A stretch of DNA of 36,413 nucleotides from Pantoea rodasii (GCF_002095465.1 NZ_MLFP01000024.1:1-36413), one strand, 5' to 3'; shown: positions 1-7,847, counted from the first letter of the stretch. The notes: generated by a model not told the origin, from the letters alone. Numbers and translations are program-made.

Positions 1-76
1 AAAAGCGGACTGGTTAATATTGCTAAATATCTACCCTGAACGAACAGCAGACGCATATACCTAAAAATGGGTGTGT

Positions 77-148
77 AAGCTGAAAGCACCTAAAGTCACC
101 TGATCAAATCAACCGCTACAGGACTTAAGATCAGGTGATTTTCAGCTT
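77..148. other. Two-step inverted repeat at the 3' end of the minus-strand operon
   Basis: The arms TCACCTGATC (96-105) and GATCAGGTGA (129-138) are perfectly complementary, and an outer pair AAGCTGAAA (77-85) and TTTCAGCTT (140-148) extends the dyad with a one-sided internal bulge. It covers the stop codon of the ArsR-type gene, so it could act as a 3'-end hairpin for that transcript. There is no clear U-tract, so a terminator role is only inferred. Confidence 0.4.
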
Positions 149-841
149 AAACAGCCGATAAATTGCAGCCTTGCCTGAATCGGTTACGTTCACTTCACGA
201 TACCCCTGTGTACGCGTTACCCATTCTTTTTGCAGGAGGAGTGTAAACAGGGCTGAGCCAGCGTCACCGCCGAGATGGAAACGTCTTTCACTCCAGTCCA
301 GACAGGGGCAGCAGGGCTTGCGCCTTGTGCGGGAGTTAAGTACAACGCCCATTTTCTCAAAATGCATTTTGCCGGCTGATGTCAGTTCCGAGCCATCTGC
401 TTCAAGCCACTCTTCCCGCAGCATACATTCATAAATACTGACAGCCAGCTCGCCAGCCAGATGGTCATAGCAGGTGCGTGCGTAACGCAGATAGACGGGC
501 GTACTGGAAATGGGTGCCTTAGGCGTTCCCATGGAAACGCCCATCAGGTTTTCCAGCAGTCCGGCGATATGACGTCCCGCGAGGCTGTAATACCGATGAC
601 GCCCCTGCGTCAGGCAAATAACCAGACCGTTGCTGAGAAGTCGGTTCAGATGCCCGCTGGTCGTCGAAGCTGCTATGTCAGCTACTACGCTGAGTTCGGT
701 GGCTGTCCACGCGCGCCCGTCCATCAGAGCGCATAGAATACTGACTCTTGACGGGTCTGACAGGGCCGACGCTACCATTGCCATGGAAGTTGCGAGAACA
801 TCATCCGGCTCACTGTCGCGCTGCGTTTTGACGAGGTTCAT
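131..841 (-). CDS. ArsR/SmtB-type winged-helix transcriptional regulator
   Basis: A 236-residue DNA-binding regulator. Residues about 15-95 form an ArsR-like winged helix (SALSDPSRVSILCALMDG, then a recognition-helix segment ASTTSGHLNRLLSNGLV and a wing at GRHRYYSL). The C-terminal half carries the CLDWSERRFHLGG-type segment common in the larger ArsR-like regulators, preceded by CCPC; these Cys could sense metal or redox state, but that is inference. The ATG overlaps the stop of the upstream ACT-domain gene by 4 nt (ATGA), so the two are probably translationally coupled. It is the last gene of a three-gene minus-strand operon and may regulate that operon. Effector unknown. Confidence 0.85.
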   Translation of the reverse strand: MNLVKTQRDSEPDDVLATSMAMVASALSDPSRVSILCALMDGRAWTATELSVVADIAASTTSGHLNRLLSNGLVICLTQGRHRYYSLAGRHIAGLLENLMGVSMGTPKAPISSTPVYLRYARTCYDHLAGELAVSIYECMLREEWLEADGSELTSAGKMHFEKMGVVLNSRTRRKPCCPCLDWSERRFHLGGDAGSALFTLLLQKEWVTRTQGYREVNVTDSGKAAIYRLFKLKIT

Positions 842-1230
842 TCAGAATATATTGCCCATTTTCGGGTGACTTCAGCTGCCCGGGTATTATCATCCGTAAT
901 GAGAATGAGCCGGTTGCTGTGGTCGCTGTACTGTACCAGAATATTAATGCCGTTCCGGGCCATCGTGTCAGCTATTTCTCCCAGCTCGCCTGGTCGTTCC
1001 TGAGGTAATTTTCTTACCAGAGGGCGACATATGTTGCAGACTTCAAAACCGGCTTCAGTCAGCACCCTACGGGCTTTTTCACCGTCTTCAACCAGGAAGT
1101 GTGCATGTCCGGCCTCAGGTGTTGTAAACACGCCTCCGCCTTCAAGTCCCACTCCGTTTTCACCGAGAACACTCCCTAGTGAGCCGAGTGACCCCGGGCT
1201 ATTTTTGAGAATAACGTGAATGTCATACAT
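838..1230 (-). CDS. Tandem ACT-domain protein
   Basis: A 130-residue protein made of two ACT-like repeats: about residues 1-65 (MYDIHVILKNSPGSLGSLG, a beta-alpha-beta start with the NSPGSL ligand-loop pattern) and about 72-130 (RPGELGEIADTMARNGINIL). ACT domains bind small ligands, often amino acids, at dimer interfaces; no catalytic domain is attached, so a sensor or regulatory role is likely. The start at 1230 is preferred over an in-frame upstream start (1263) because it begins the first beta strand and has AAGGGA about 10 nt upstream. It overlaps the monooxygenase-like gene upstream by 8 nt and the ArsR gene downstream by 4 nt. Ligand unknown. Confidence 0.75.
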   Translation of the reverse strand: MYDIHVILKNSPGSLGSLGSVLGENGVGLEGGGVFTTPEAGHAHFLVEDGEKARRVLTEAGFEVCNICRPLVRKLPQERPGELGEIADTMARNGINILVQYSDHSNRLILITDDNTRAAEVTRKWAIYSE

Positions 1231-1546
1231 GCTGATGGGTTCCCTTATCAGAAGAGTAATCACGGAATACGCTGGCTACCCGTATTCTGTAGAATGAAAA
1301 AATCGATTCCTTACCTTCTTTCTGCGCGGCCTGATGCACCAGATTGCGCCTCCATCCGGCTACAGACTCTTCATTTTCCCACCAGGACAAAGAAAGAATT
1401 TTTCCGGGTGTCGTCTGGCTCTGGAAGCGCTCAATTGAAATAAATCCGGGCGTATCGGATAAGAGAGGCTTCAGATCCGAAGCCAGCTGAAGATATCTTT
1501 CCTGAGCCTCAGGCAGGGCATCTGCCTCAAAAAGTACTGCAATCAT
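1223..1546 (-). CDS. Antibiotic biosynthesis monooxygenase (ABM) fold protein
   Basis: A 107-residue single-domain protein of the dimeric alpha/beta-barrel ABM type. The pattern IAVLFEADALPEAQERYLQL, then TPGFISIERFQS, then ILSLSWWENEESVAGWR matches small heme- or quinol-acting ABM proteins. The start at 1546 has a strong GAGGGAGG ribosome-binding site and begins exactly at the first beta strand; an in-frame start at 1564 would add six residues ahead of it. It is the first gene of the operon with the ACT and ArsR-like proteins. Family members include enzymes that oxidise aromatic or quinone-like compounds as well as non-catalytic ones, so the substrate cannot be assigned. Confidence 0.75.
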   Translation of the reverse strand: MIAVLFEADALPEAQERYLQLASDLKPLLSDTPGFISIERFQSQTTPGKILSLSWWENEESVAGWRRNLVHQAAQKEGKESIFSFYRIRVASVFRDYSSDKGTHQHV

Positions 1547-1887
1547 GGTTCCCTCCCTCGTCAATTTTCGAACAGTTTAATGACGACGAAGGCATGTTGC
1601 TTCGGCAGGCGCCGAAGTGTGCATGTGCTTTAATCATCCATCGACACGAATAAGTGAATAAGTAAAAGGCGGGACAACGTAGAGGAGGCGTGGAGTCACA
1701 CGCAATCTCCGTTTCTGACACACAGTAGACATATTGATGTGCCAACAGACACCGTGCCAGAAGCAACCGCGCTACCGTCGAGTCAACAACATCATGCTAA
1801 GTACCGCTGAGTGAACAGGTAAATGAAACAAGTGCTTTCAATAGTAGAATGATCGATCTACAATTAATTCATACTAAGGAGGATGAT
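1547..1887. promoter_or_regulatory. Divergent intergenic region between the ABM operon and tetR-like gene
   Basis: About 340 bp without a convincing gene. A minus-strand frame of 79 codons (1527-1766) exists, but it overlaps the ABM gene start and has a non-protein-like composition. The region must contain promoters for both divergent units. The only site I can support is the dyad at 1844-1861, listed separately. Confidence 0.5.
1844..1861. promoter_or_regulatory. Candidate TetR-family operator
   Basis: An 18-bp dyad GTAGA-nn-GATC-nn-TCTAC with perfectly complementary outer 5-mers and a palindromic GATC core. It sits 26 bp upstream of the tetR-like start codon and 16 bp upstream of its ribosome-binding site, the usual place for autorepression. 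Length and symmetry fit TetR/NemR-type operators. Binding is inferred. Confidence 0.5.
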
Positions 1888-2526
1888 ATGAAAGCGTCTG
1901 TAGGCAGGCCAAGAGAGTTCGATCCAGAGGAATTTTTGAACACCGCGCTTGAATGCTTCTGGCAAAAGGGATATCGGGCAACATCTATGTCTGATCTCAT
2001 GAAAGCGTCTGGTCTGGCGAGTGCCAGCATTTATAAACTGTATCCTGATAAACGGACTATCTACCTCGCCGCATTGCAGCAATATATGGATGAAGGTGTT
2101 TCCAGAGGAGATGCGCGAGACATAGCGTTATCGCCTGAAAATGCGTTGCGTGAAACACTCGAATTTGTAGCTCAATTAACATCTGAACCTGGTGGAGAAA
2201 AAGGGTGCTTTACCATTTCCGCTGCCAGTGAACTTTTGCCGGGTGATGAAGAGGTTAAGGCTAAAGTTGTATTTAAATTCCAAAAAATAATTAACCAGCT
2301 AGAGAGAATTTTAGTTGAGGGCCAGGCACAGAAGGTATTCCGCCAGGATGAAAGCGCGAGAGTCATGGCAACCAGTATTTTTATGATGCTTGAAGGGATG
2401 CGGGTATATGGAAAAATTCAGCCAAACATTGAAGATCTCAGAAGTAGTAATAATTTCATTGTCAGAACAGTGCTTTTGCATGCAGATATTGATGAAAAGG
2501 GTCTTACGAAAAAGGCATCAACATGA
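1888..2526 (+). CDS. TetR/AcrR-family transcriptional regulator
   Basis: A 212-residue repressor. The N-terminal helix-turn-helix is clear: GRPREFDPEEFLNTALECFW, then GYRATSMSDLMKASGLASAS and IYKLYPDKRTIYLAALQQY at about residues 5-65. The rest is a helical ligand-binding and dimerisation domain with one Cys in a GCFTIS segment (about residue 105). The ATG at 1888 is chosen over a start at 1849 because AAGGAGG lies 4 nt upstream and the family motif begins just after it. A dyad at 1844-1861 suggests autoregulation. The next small gene overlaps its stop (ATGA). The inducer is unknown. Confidence 0.88.
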   Translation: MKASVGRPREFDPEEFLNTALECFWQKGYRATSMSDLMKASGLASASIYKLYPDKRTIYLAALQQYMDEGVSRGDARDIALSPENALRETLEFVAQLTSEPGGEKGCFTISAASELLPGDEEVKAKVVFKFQKIINQLERILVEGQAQKVFRQDESARVMATSIFMMLEGMRVYGKIQPNIEDLRSSNNFIVRTVLLHADIDEKGLTKKAST

Positions 2527-2705
2527 TTGCCGTTGGCACAATTGTACGACGCCGAAAAAGAATAAAAACCATGGTCATACTTGAGTGCGAAAACGGCATG
2601 GCCTTATGTGGCTGGACGGATAATGGCCGATTTTATAAAAGACGTTTCCCGTTGTCGCAATTAAAAATATGCGAACCTTATTCTAACTTCTGGCCCCTTA
2701 CATGA
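2523..2705 (+). CDS. Small protein, possibly DUF2158/YodC-like
   Basis: A 60-residue basic protein whose ATG overlaps the tetR-like stop codon by 4 nt (ATGA), which suggests real, coupled translation. The spacing of V-G-T-I-V, then a hydrophobic strand MVILECENG, then ALCGWTDNGRFYKRRFPLSQL resembles the short beta-rich DUF2158/YodC proteins (VxW core followed by a FxxxxL end). That match is from memory and loose. Role unknown. Confidence 0.5.
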   Translation: MIAVGTIVRRRKRIKTMVILECENGMALCGWTDNGRFYKRRFPLSQLKICEPYSNFWPLT

Positions 2706-2953
2706 AAGCATCACATTGTTCTTTAACAGCTATCTGGCAGCAGTGTCCGTCGTTGGCATACTGCGGACAAGATAAGTGGGGACCCGTTTCTCTATGAGAA
2801 AAATTGGACCTGTTTGCTGGTAAATTGGAGAACCGGTGAGGCAAAACGGAAGTTCGTAATCTTATGATATATAACGAACCCCGTGATGCATTTAACCGAT
2901 GGGAACAGGTCACAAGTGGAGAGAGGGGAATAATCCCAGCATAGGAGGCTGAA

Positions 2954-3142
2954 TTATTTGGCAAGCCTAATGATAAATCTACCGTCTTCTTTTTTGATCT
3001 TGGCCCCTTTTTCAGCCCAGCGATCTGCGAGTTCGAAAAACTCATCGGCACTGATGTTAAAGTCCAGAATGACTTCCCGGCAGTCACCGCTTCGCAGGAG
3101 TTCATTTGCTTTTTTCAGTGATTTGGCGCTCGTAATCTTCAT
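2954..3142 (-). CDS. Hypothetical 62-residue protein
   Basis: A short charged protein starting MKITSAKSLKKANELLRSGD and ending in a lysine-rich strand (GRFIIRLAK). A start at 3142 is preferred over an upstream one at 3208: GGAGAG lies 5 nt before it, and the 22 added residues of the longer form look non-coding (Cys- and Pro-rich). I do not recognise the family. The predicted helix-strand mix and size could fit a small regulatory or antitoxin-like protein, but nothing in the context supports that. The 248 bp before it (2706-2953) hold nothing I can name. Confidence 0.55.
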   Translation of the reverse strand: MKITSAKSLKKANELLRSGDCREVILDFNISADEFFELADRWAEKGAKIKKEDGRFIIRLAK

Positions 3143-3259
3143 CCATACTCTCCAGCTAAAATGATTGATCGGAACAGGGCAATAGCAGGATACGCCTGTG
3201 GATCCCATGCGTCGAGGCGCGATAGAAAATCAGCAGCCCAGAGCAGGGTTGATGCGTAA

Positions 3260-3769
3260 TTAAATCCCCATATATATCAGTATGTAATGAGGCATGTCAC
3301 GATCCCTCAATCCCCCCAACGACATCGGCTTTTCCCCACCCGGCGGTAAACCAAACAGTCTCCGCACCCAATTAAGAAACGCCCCATAAGGCCTTCCCAA
3401 TAGCAGCATCATTAACGTTGCCCCGAGAATACCGCGCACCAATCCACTACCCGACGCACCGCTAAAAGCAATGATCGCCGCATAGATCGGCACCTGAAAA
3501 CTCACCAGCGCGATACTGTCCCACAGCAGCTTCGAAACCCGGCCCGATCCTGCTCGCTGCATCAGCCAATCGCGCCACAAGCCGTAGGGGCGGGCAACCG
3601 GCACCATCAGAACGGCACCAATCAAACGGGCATGCAGCACCTGATCCCACGCCATGCCGGCGATCCATCGTTCATTAATGATGCCCGTCGTGGTGAAAAA
3701 TAAAATCAGCGCAGTGGTATCCGCAATAAACGCTGTTCGACGCATGCTTTGGTCCTGAGATTGCGGCAA
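3260..3769 (-). CDS. alaE: L-alanine exporter AlaE
   Basis: An inner-membrane exporter of L-alanine. The 169-residue product shows the AlaE pattern: an N-terminal MRRTAFIADTTALI segment, four hydrophobic helices, the RPYGLWRDWLMQ loop, an LWDSIALVSFQVPIYAAI helix, and a GRPYGAFLNWVRRLFGL end. The start is TTG at 3769, supported by GAGGAG 6-7 nt upstream and by alignment of its first residues with E. coli AlaE; an ATG at 3745 is the alternative. The product is about 20 residues longer than E. coli AlaE; the extra tail follows a C6 run on the plus strand (3312-3317), so a single-base error there is possible. Confidence 0.85.
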   Translation of the reverse strand: MPQSQDQSMRRTAFIADTTALILFFTTTGIINERWIAGMAWDQVLHARLIGAVLMVPVARPYGLWRDWLMQRAGSGRVSKLLWDSIALVSFQVPIYAAIIAFSGASGSGLVRGILGATLMMLLLGRPYGAFLNWVRRLFGLPPGGEKPMSLGGLRDRDMPHYILIYMGI

Positions 3770-3950
3770 ATCATATCTCCTCTCATGGCGTAATAAGGCA
3801 ACAGAGGTTCAATCCACTGACGAATCCCCTATTGCACCCTGGCGCATCCTGTTCCGCCGTTAAAAGTAGCCGAAACTAAATCTCCTTTCCTGCCAACCGT
3901 TTTGCACTACCGCAACGGATCTGGCTTGATCAAACAAGAGTGATTAGTAA

Positions 3951-3970
3951 TACTGTGTTTATATACAGTA
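3951..3970. promoter_or_regulatory. LexA (SOS) box of umuDC
   Basis: A TACTGT / ACAGTA dyad with the exact CTG-N10-CAG spacing (CTG 3953-3955, CAG 3966-3968). It lies 19 bp upstream of the umuD start codon, as in enterobacterial umuDC operons, so the operon should be repressed by LexA and induced by DNA damage. Confidence 0.93.
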
Positions 3971-3989
3971 TCTTTTGAAGGCCATTACC

Positions 3990-4412
3990 ATGGTGTTTTA
4001 TCAACCCGCGGAACTTCGCGCCATCCTCAGCTTGCCCTTGTTTATCAGCCGCGTGCCGTGCGGTTTTCCATCACCGGCGCAGGACTACGTTGAGCAGCGT
4101 ATTGACCTCAATGACCTTTTTGTCGCGCACCCCAGCGCCACTTACTTCATCAAAGTCAGCGGTGACTCGATGATCGACGCCGGGATCAGCGATGGCGATA
4201 TGCTGATCGTTGATAGTTCGCAGAAACCCGAACATGGTGATGTGGTGGTGGCCTCATTAGGCGGGGAATTTACCGTGAAAAAATTGATGCTGAAGCCGTA
4301 TCTGCACCTCCAGCCGATGAATGCGGCGCACGCGATTATTGCCATTCCCGATCCGGACCAGTTCGAGATCTTTGGTGTCGTGAGACACGCCATCAAAACC
4401 ATCAGCAAGTAA
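3990..4412 (+). CDS. umuD: DNA polymerase V subunit UmuD
   Basis: The self-cleaving accessory subunit of translesion polymerase V. It is 140 residues, against 139 in E. coli. The autocleavage bond Cys24-Gly25 and the Ser60/Lys97 catalytic dyad (SGDSM and TVKK motifs) are all at the canonical positions. The ATG at 3990 is used instead of an in-frame TTG at 3975 because it gives this numbering and has AAGG 8 nt upstream. A LexA box precedes it. It overlaps umuC by one base (4412). Confidence 0.95.
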   Translation: MVFYQPAELRAILSLPLFISRVPCGFPSPAQDYVEQRIDLNDLFVAHPSATYFIKVSGDSMIDAGISDGDMLIVDSSQKPEHGDVVVASLGGEFTVKKLMLKPYLHLQPMNAAHAIIAIPDPDQFEIFGVVRHAIKTISK

Positions 4413-5672
4413 TGTTTGCGCTGGTGGATGTGAACTCATTCTATGCCTCGTGCGAGACGGTATTCAGGCCGGATCTCAAAGGCAAGCCGGTGATTGTGTT
4501 AAGCAACAACGATGGCTGCGTCATTGCGCGTTCCGCCGAGGCCAAGAAGCTGGATATCGGCATGGGCGGCCCGTATTTCAAAATCAAAGAGGTGTTGCGC
4601 CGCCATAACGTGCATGTGTTCAGTTCTAACTATGCGCTCTACGCCGACATGAGCCTGCGCGTGATGACGATACTGGAAGAGATGGCGCCCGCCGTTGAGA
4701 TCTACTCCATTGATGAGGCGTTTATGAATCTCACCGGCGTGCGTAACTGCCGCGTGCTGGAAGAGTTTGGCCGGGAAATCCGCGATCGCATCCAGCGTGA
4801 AACGCACCTGGCGGTAGGCGTCGGTATCGCGCCGACCAAAACCCTGGCCAAGCTGGCTAACCATGCGGCAAAAAATGGACCAAAGCCGAGGGCGTCTTGG
4901 ATCTCTCCAACCTTGAGCGACAAAAGAAATTGATGGCTTTGGTTAAGGTGGAAGATGTGTGGGGCGTAGGGCGTCGCATCAGCAAAAAGTTGAATGCCAT
5001 GGGCATCAATACCGCGCTGGATTTATCGGAGCAGAGCACCTGGGTTATCCGCAAACACTTCAATGTGGTGCTGGAACGCACCGTGCGCGAGTTGCGCGGT
5101 GAACCGTGCCTGGAGCTGGAAGAGTTTGCGCCAGTGAAGCAGCAGATTGTCTGCTCGCGCTCGTTTGCGGGCCGCATCACGGAGTACGCCGACATGCGCG
5201 AGGCGGTATGCAACTATGCGGTGCGCGCCGCCGAAAAGTTGCGTGGTGAGCACCAATATTGCCGGCAGATCGGCGTGTTTATTCGCACCAGCCGCATGCG
5301 GAGGGTGAAGTCTTTTATGGTAACCAGGCGATTGGCGAATTACAGATACCCACGAATGACACTCGTGACATTATCCGTGTTGCCACCGAGGCACTGGATC
5401 GCATCTGGCGGGAAGGGTGTCGCTATATGAAAGCGGGCGTCTTGTTAGGTGACTTTTACAGCCAGGGCGTGGCGCAACTTGATTTGTTTGATGACATCCA
5501 GCCACAGGCGAATAGTGAAATGCTGATGCGTGTGATCGATGACATTAATCAAAGCGGCACAGGAAAATTGTGGTTTGCCGGACAAGGGATTCAAAAGCCC
5601 TGGGCGATGAAGCGCGAGATGTTGTCCCCGGCCTATACCACACGATACGCGGATCTGCCGGTAGCGAAGTGA
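4412..5672 (+). pseudogene. umuC: DNA polymerase V catalytic subunit UmuC, two frameshifts
   Basis: The Y-family translesion polymerase. If two missing bases are restored, it encodes about 420 residues (E. coli 422) with catalytic Asp6, Asp101 and Glu102 (YSIDEAF) and the C-terminal FSQGVAQL-type DFYSQGVAQLDLFDD clamp-binding region. Break 1: the A-run at 4870-4875 has six A where seven give NHAAKKWTKAEGVLDLSNLE. Break 2: CC at 5292-5293 where CCC gives FIRTSPHAEGEVFYGN. Both breaks lie in homopolymers and all three frame segments are well conserved, so a sequencing error is more likely than decay. The last 151 bp are duplicated at 7903-8053. Confidence 0.9.
5522..5672 (+). repeat. Direct repeat copy 1 (umuC 3' end)
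   Basis: The last 151 bp of umuC. It matches 7903-8053 with only five differences visible by eye (5531, and one each in the AAAATTG, TTCAAAAG, GATACGCG and TGA segments). It forms the left boundary of the three-gene AT-rich insertion. Confidence 0.93.
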
Positions 5673-5780
5673 ATAAGTGTGTCGTGTGACATGGACGTCA
5701 CCACCTCTCACCGACCTTTGGCACAAAGCTGCAAGTCTGAATGATTGCCAAATTCGCTATGAGCTGTGAGTTCATTTTCT

Positions 5781-6437
5781 CTATTGGGCCACAAAGATGT
5801 TGTTACAATCTGAATCGACAGTGAGTGTGAAGCCGGAATCGTTAAGCCTGACTTTGAGCACGCTAACATCATCGTGATTTAACCCTCGATTATCGCTTTG
5901 AGGACGCCAGTAACCATCGGTACAAAGCAGTAACATCTCTCCGTCTTTCCAGGCAAAATTGACTTGTTCTGGCGGGGTAAATCGGCGAGCTTTTAGAACT
6001 CGAGTGAGAAGATTAGCGTAACTATCATTTAAATCAGGGAAAGTATTAATAATAGTATGTGGGGCGTTGACCCAGTGAGTGTTACAGTTATTACTTACTC
6101 CCAATCTACAATCACCCACATAAACGACATTCCCGCTGCGATTTTTTAAATCAACATCGATCAGAGTATAACTGGCGCTCTCGGTAAGGTAGACAGGGAT
6201 CAGTGTTTTGTGAATCTCTTTCAGAAGCATCACGACTGATTCATGTTCATGTCTTATGTAGTTCGTCAATAAAGTTTTCGCCCAATATTCAGCCAGGTGG
6301 CAGGGTGTTTTACCTTTATCTGATGCGTCAACAATAACCGCAATAAAGTGACCATCATTCACTCCGATGGCTACATAATCATTATTATTCTTACGTGATG
6401 ATCCTTTTTGGCTTTTCCATGAAATATCCATTAGCAT
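5781..6437 (-). CDS. PP2C-family protein phosphatase
   Basis: A 218-residue protein with a divergent but complete PP2C motif series: RKNNNDYVAIG (Asp20, motif 1), VIVDASDKGK (Asp36, replacing the usual DGMGG), VYVGDCRLGV (GDxR), LLLCTDGYWR (SDG-type metal Asp) and DDVSVLKV (DN/DD metal site). The metal-binding aspartates are therefore kept, so dephosphorylation of phospho-Ser/Thr or a related substrate is plausible. No signal peptide or membrane segment is visible. The ATG at 6437 overlaps the nucleotidyltransferase stop by 7 nt; a second ATG at 6431 is also possible. It is the last gene of the islet operon. Substrate unknown; the neighbouring nucleotidyltransferase is a candidate source of modified targets. 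Confidence 0.75.
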   Translation of the reverse strand: MLMDISWKSQKGSSRKNNNDYVAIGVNDGHFIAVIVDASDKGKTPCHLAEYWAKTLLTNYIRHEHESVVMLLKEIHKTLIPVYLTESASYTLIDVDLKNRSGNVVYVGDCRLGVSNNCNTHWVNAPHTIINTFPDLNDSYANLLTRVLKARRFTPPEQVNFAWKDGEMLLLCTDGYWRPQSDNRGLNHDDVSVLKVRLNDSGFTLTVDSDCNNIFVAQ

Positions 6438-7141
6438 GAAGTCCGAGTGATTATTTCCTCAATGCGTTCAAAGATAATAGTCTCTCGTTGAGCGCTGTTA
6501 TTGCTTTGACTGCTCACAGCATATTCAAAGTTACTGTCTTTAATCAACTGGCTAAATTGCTCTGAGATAAACGCCTTAACGGTATCTGATGAATTACCCA
6601 GTTCGGTGATTAATTCCTCACGTCCATCGATTAAGTTTATGATGTCCTCAATGTCACGGCTTGTTAGCGCGTCACCTTTCCCTCTGCCAAGCCAGGCCTC
6701 AAGCTTAGTGGCAACAAAGTAGCCTGGAGAAACAAGCTTTATTGTTATCTCATCATTAAGTTGATAATCAAAAGAATTGTCTACTGCTTCTTTATACCAT
6801 CTGTTGCTGAACCCCAAAATAGATTCATCATCGGGCATAATATCTACACGTAACTCGTTAAGTTGCATTGCGCAAATAGGAATGCTTTCATCTAAATCTG
6901 GAGCAACGATCTTGAAGCCTCTTGTCCTTAACTCTTGCTGAAGGGCATGATATTTTGCATAACTAATTACATGAACAATTAAATCTACATCATCTGTATG
7001 CCGAACTTGCTCCGCAGTCAGCTCATCTGTCAGTAAAAGTGCAGTAGTGCATCCTCCGACAAACGTAACCTGCTTCACTAAATCAGGCCCTAATGCGCGA
7101 GCTACTTCAACCAGCATACGGTGTTGTTGTTTAGCTTCCAT
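6431..7141 (-). CDS. Nucleotidyltransferase, AbiEii/MNT-like (DUF6036-type)
   Basis: A 236-residue nucleotidyltransferase-fold protein. GG at residues 29-30 (FVGGCTTALLL), then RHTDDVDLIV with Asp51/Asp53 as metal ligands, and a third carboxylate Asp100 in LRVDIMPDD form the classic NTase site. The later segment KLEAWLGRGKGDALTSRDIEDIINLI matches the helical K...R...D end of AbiEii-like toxins. Family relatives act as toxins that nucleotidylate tRNA or proteins, usually paired with a winged-helix antitoxin. AGAGAG lies 6 nt before the ATG. It sits between the regulator (10-bp gap) and the PP2C gene (7-nt overlap), so all three are probably one transcript. Confidence 0.75.
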   Translation of the reverse strand: MEAKQQHRMLVEVARALGPDLVKQVTFVGGCTTALLLTDELTAEQVRHTDDVDLIVHVISYAKYHALQQELRTRGFKIVAPDLDESIPICAMQLNELRVDIMPDDESILGFSNRWYKEAVDNSFDYQLNDEITIKLVSPGYFVATKLEAWLGRGKGDALTSRDIEDIINLIDGREELITELGNSSDTVKAFISEQFSQLIKDSNFEYAVSSQSNNSAQRETIIFERIEEIITRTSC

Positions 7142-7151
7142 GGTTATCTCT

Positions 7152-7802
7152 CTATTCCGTAAATATCTTATCCAGCATATTTGCGGCTAAGCTGGCTTCA
7201 CGCGGATTTCCAAGCCTGATTGCATCGACCAAGGCGAGCATTGCATATAAATCACCATCTTGCCGAACAGCATAAGGAACAGTATGAAATAAAGGTATCA
7301 CTTTCAATCCCTTACTTTTGGCTCTTTCATCTGGCCAGACTGCAATTAACTCTCCCGAACTGAACAGTTTTTCATTTAATACAGGAGCAGAAAAAGAAGT
7401 GGCTATCCCACGCGTCAGTTCTCCCATCCTGGCCGGGAAGACGTACTTGATTCCGTAAACGATAAATTCGAGCAGCGATTTCTTGTTGGCTCGTGGTACG
7501 CCATATTTGCGGTCTTTCTTAGCCAGACCAATATCCGAGCATCGCTTAATGGATTCTGCTATTTGTGTTTTACTTACACCGGTAGTTCTTTCCAGGCTGC
7601 GAACGGTATAAAGACTCTCCCGATAAGCTTCAATTCCACTAAATTCAATGATTCCTTGCTGCTTCAACTCTTCTTCATCGGTGATGTCCCAGTCTCGCCA
7701 TAGCCCCGGACCAGGCCGTAAGTACTCGTCACCGCTTAGATGCTTTTCCTGACGCTCCAGCGATATTAGCTTCAACAACAACAAAATATCTTGACCTTTC
7801 AT
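7152..7802 (-). CDS. Winged-helix DNA-binding protein of the NTase/PP2C islet
   Basis: A 216-residue protein with a probable winged helix at about residues 65-102 (YTVRSLERTTGVSKTQIAES, then IKRCSDIGLAKKD and a basic wing KYGVPRANKK). The second half (VFPARMGELTRGIATSFSAP and RAKSKGLKVIPLFHTVPYAV) has no function I recognise. A start at 7802 is chosen over 7874 because GGAG lies 5 nt upstream and the dyad operator then falls in the leader. By analogy with AbiEi-AbiEii, it may be the autoregulator or antitoxin of the NTase; that is inference. First gene of the three-gene operon. Confidence 0.7.
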   Translation of the reverse strand: MKGQDILLLLKLISLERQEKHLSGDEYLRPGPGLWRDWDITDEEELKQQGIIEFSGIEAYRESLYTVRSLERTTGVSKTQIAESIKRCSDIGLAKKDRKYGVPRANKKSLLEFIVYGIKYVFPARMGELTRGIATSFSAPVLNEKLFSSGELIAVWPDERAKSKGLKVIPLFHTVPYAVRQDGDLYAMLALVDAIRLGNPREASLAANMLDKIFTE

Positions 7803-7817
7803 CCCCACTCCCAGTTC

Positions 7818-7847
7818 GTTGTCCCCCGTCCCGGGACTTGGGACAAC
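7818..7847. promoter_or_regulatory. Operator-like dyad upstream of the islet operon
   Basis: GTTGTCCC (7818-7825) and GGGACAAC (7840-7847) are perfect inverted repeats flanking a central palindrome TCCCGGGA (7829-7836), so the GTCCC/GGGAC unit occurs four times in 30 bp. Its centre is about 30 bp upstream of the winged-helix start codon. This is a strong candidate autoregulatory site for the first gene. No promoter hexamers can be assigned with confidence. Confidence 0.7.

Noticed and set aside
1527..1766. 79-codon minus-strand reading frame in the ABM/tetR gap
   Set aside because: It overlaps the ABM gene start, has no good ribosome-binding site and its composition (Cys, Ser and His rich) is unlike a protein.
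2698..3105. 135-codon minus-strand reading frame
   Set aside because: It overlaps the better-supported 62-residue gene in another frame and has a random-looking composition.
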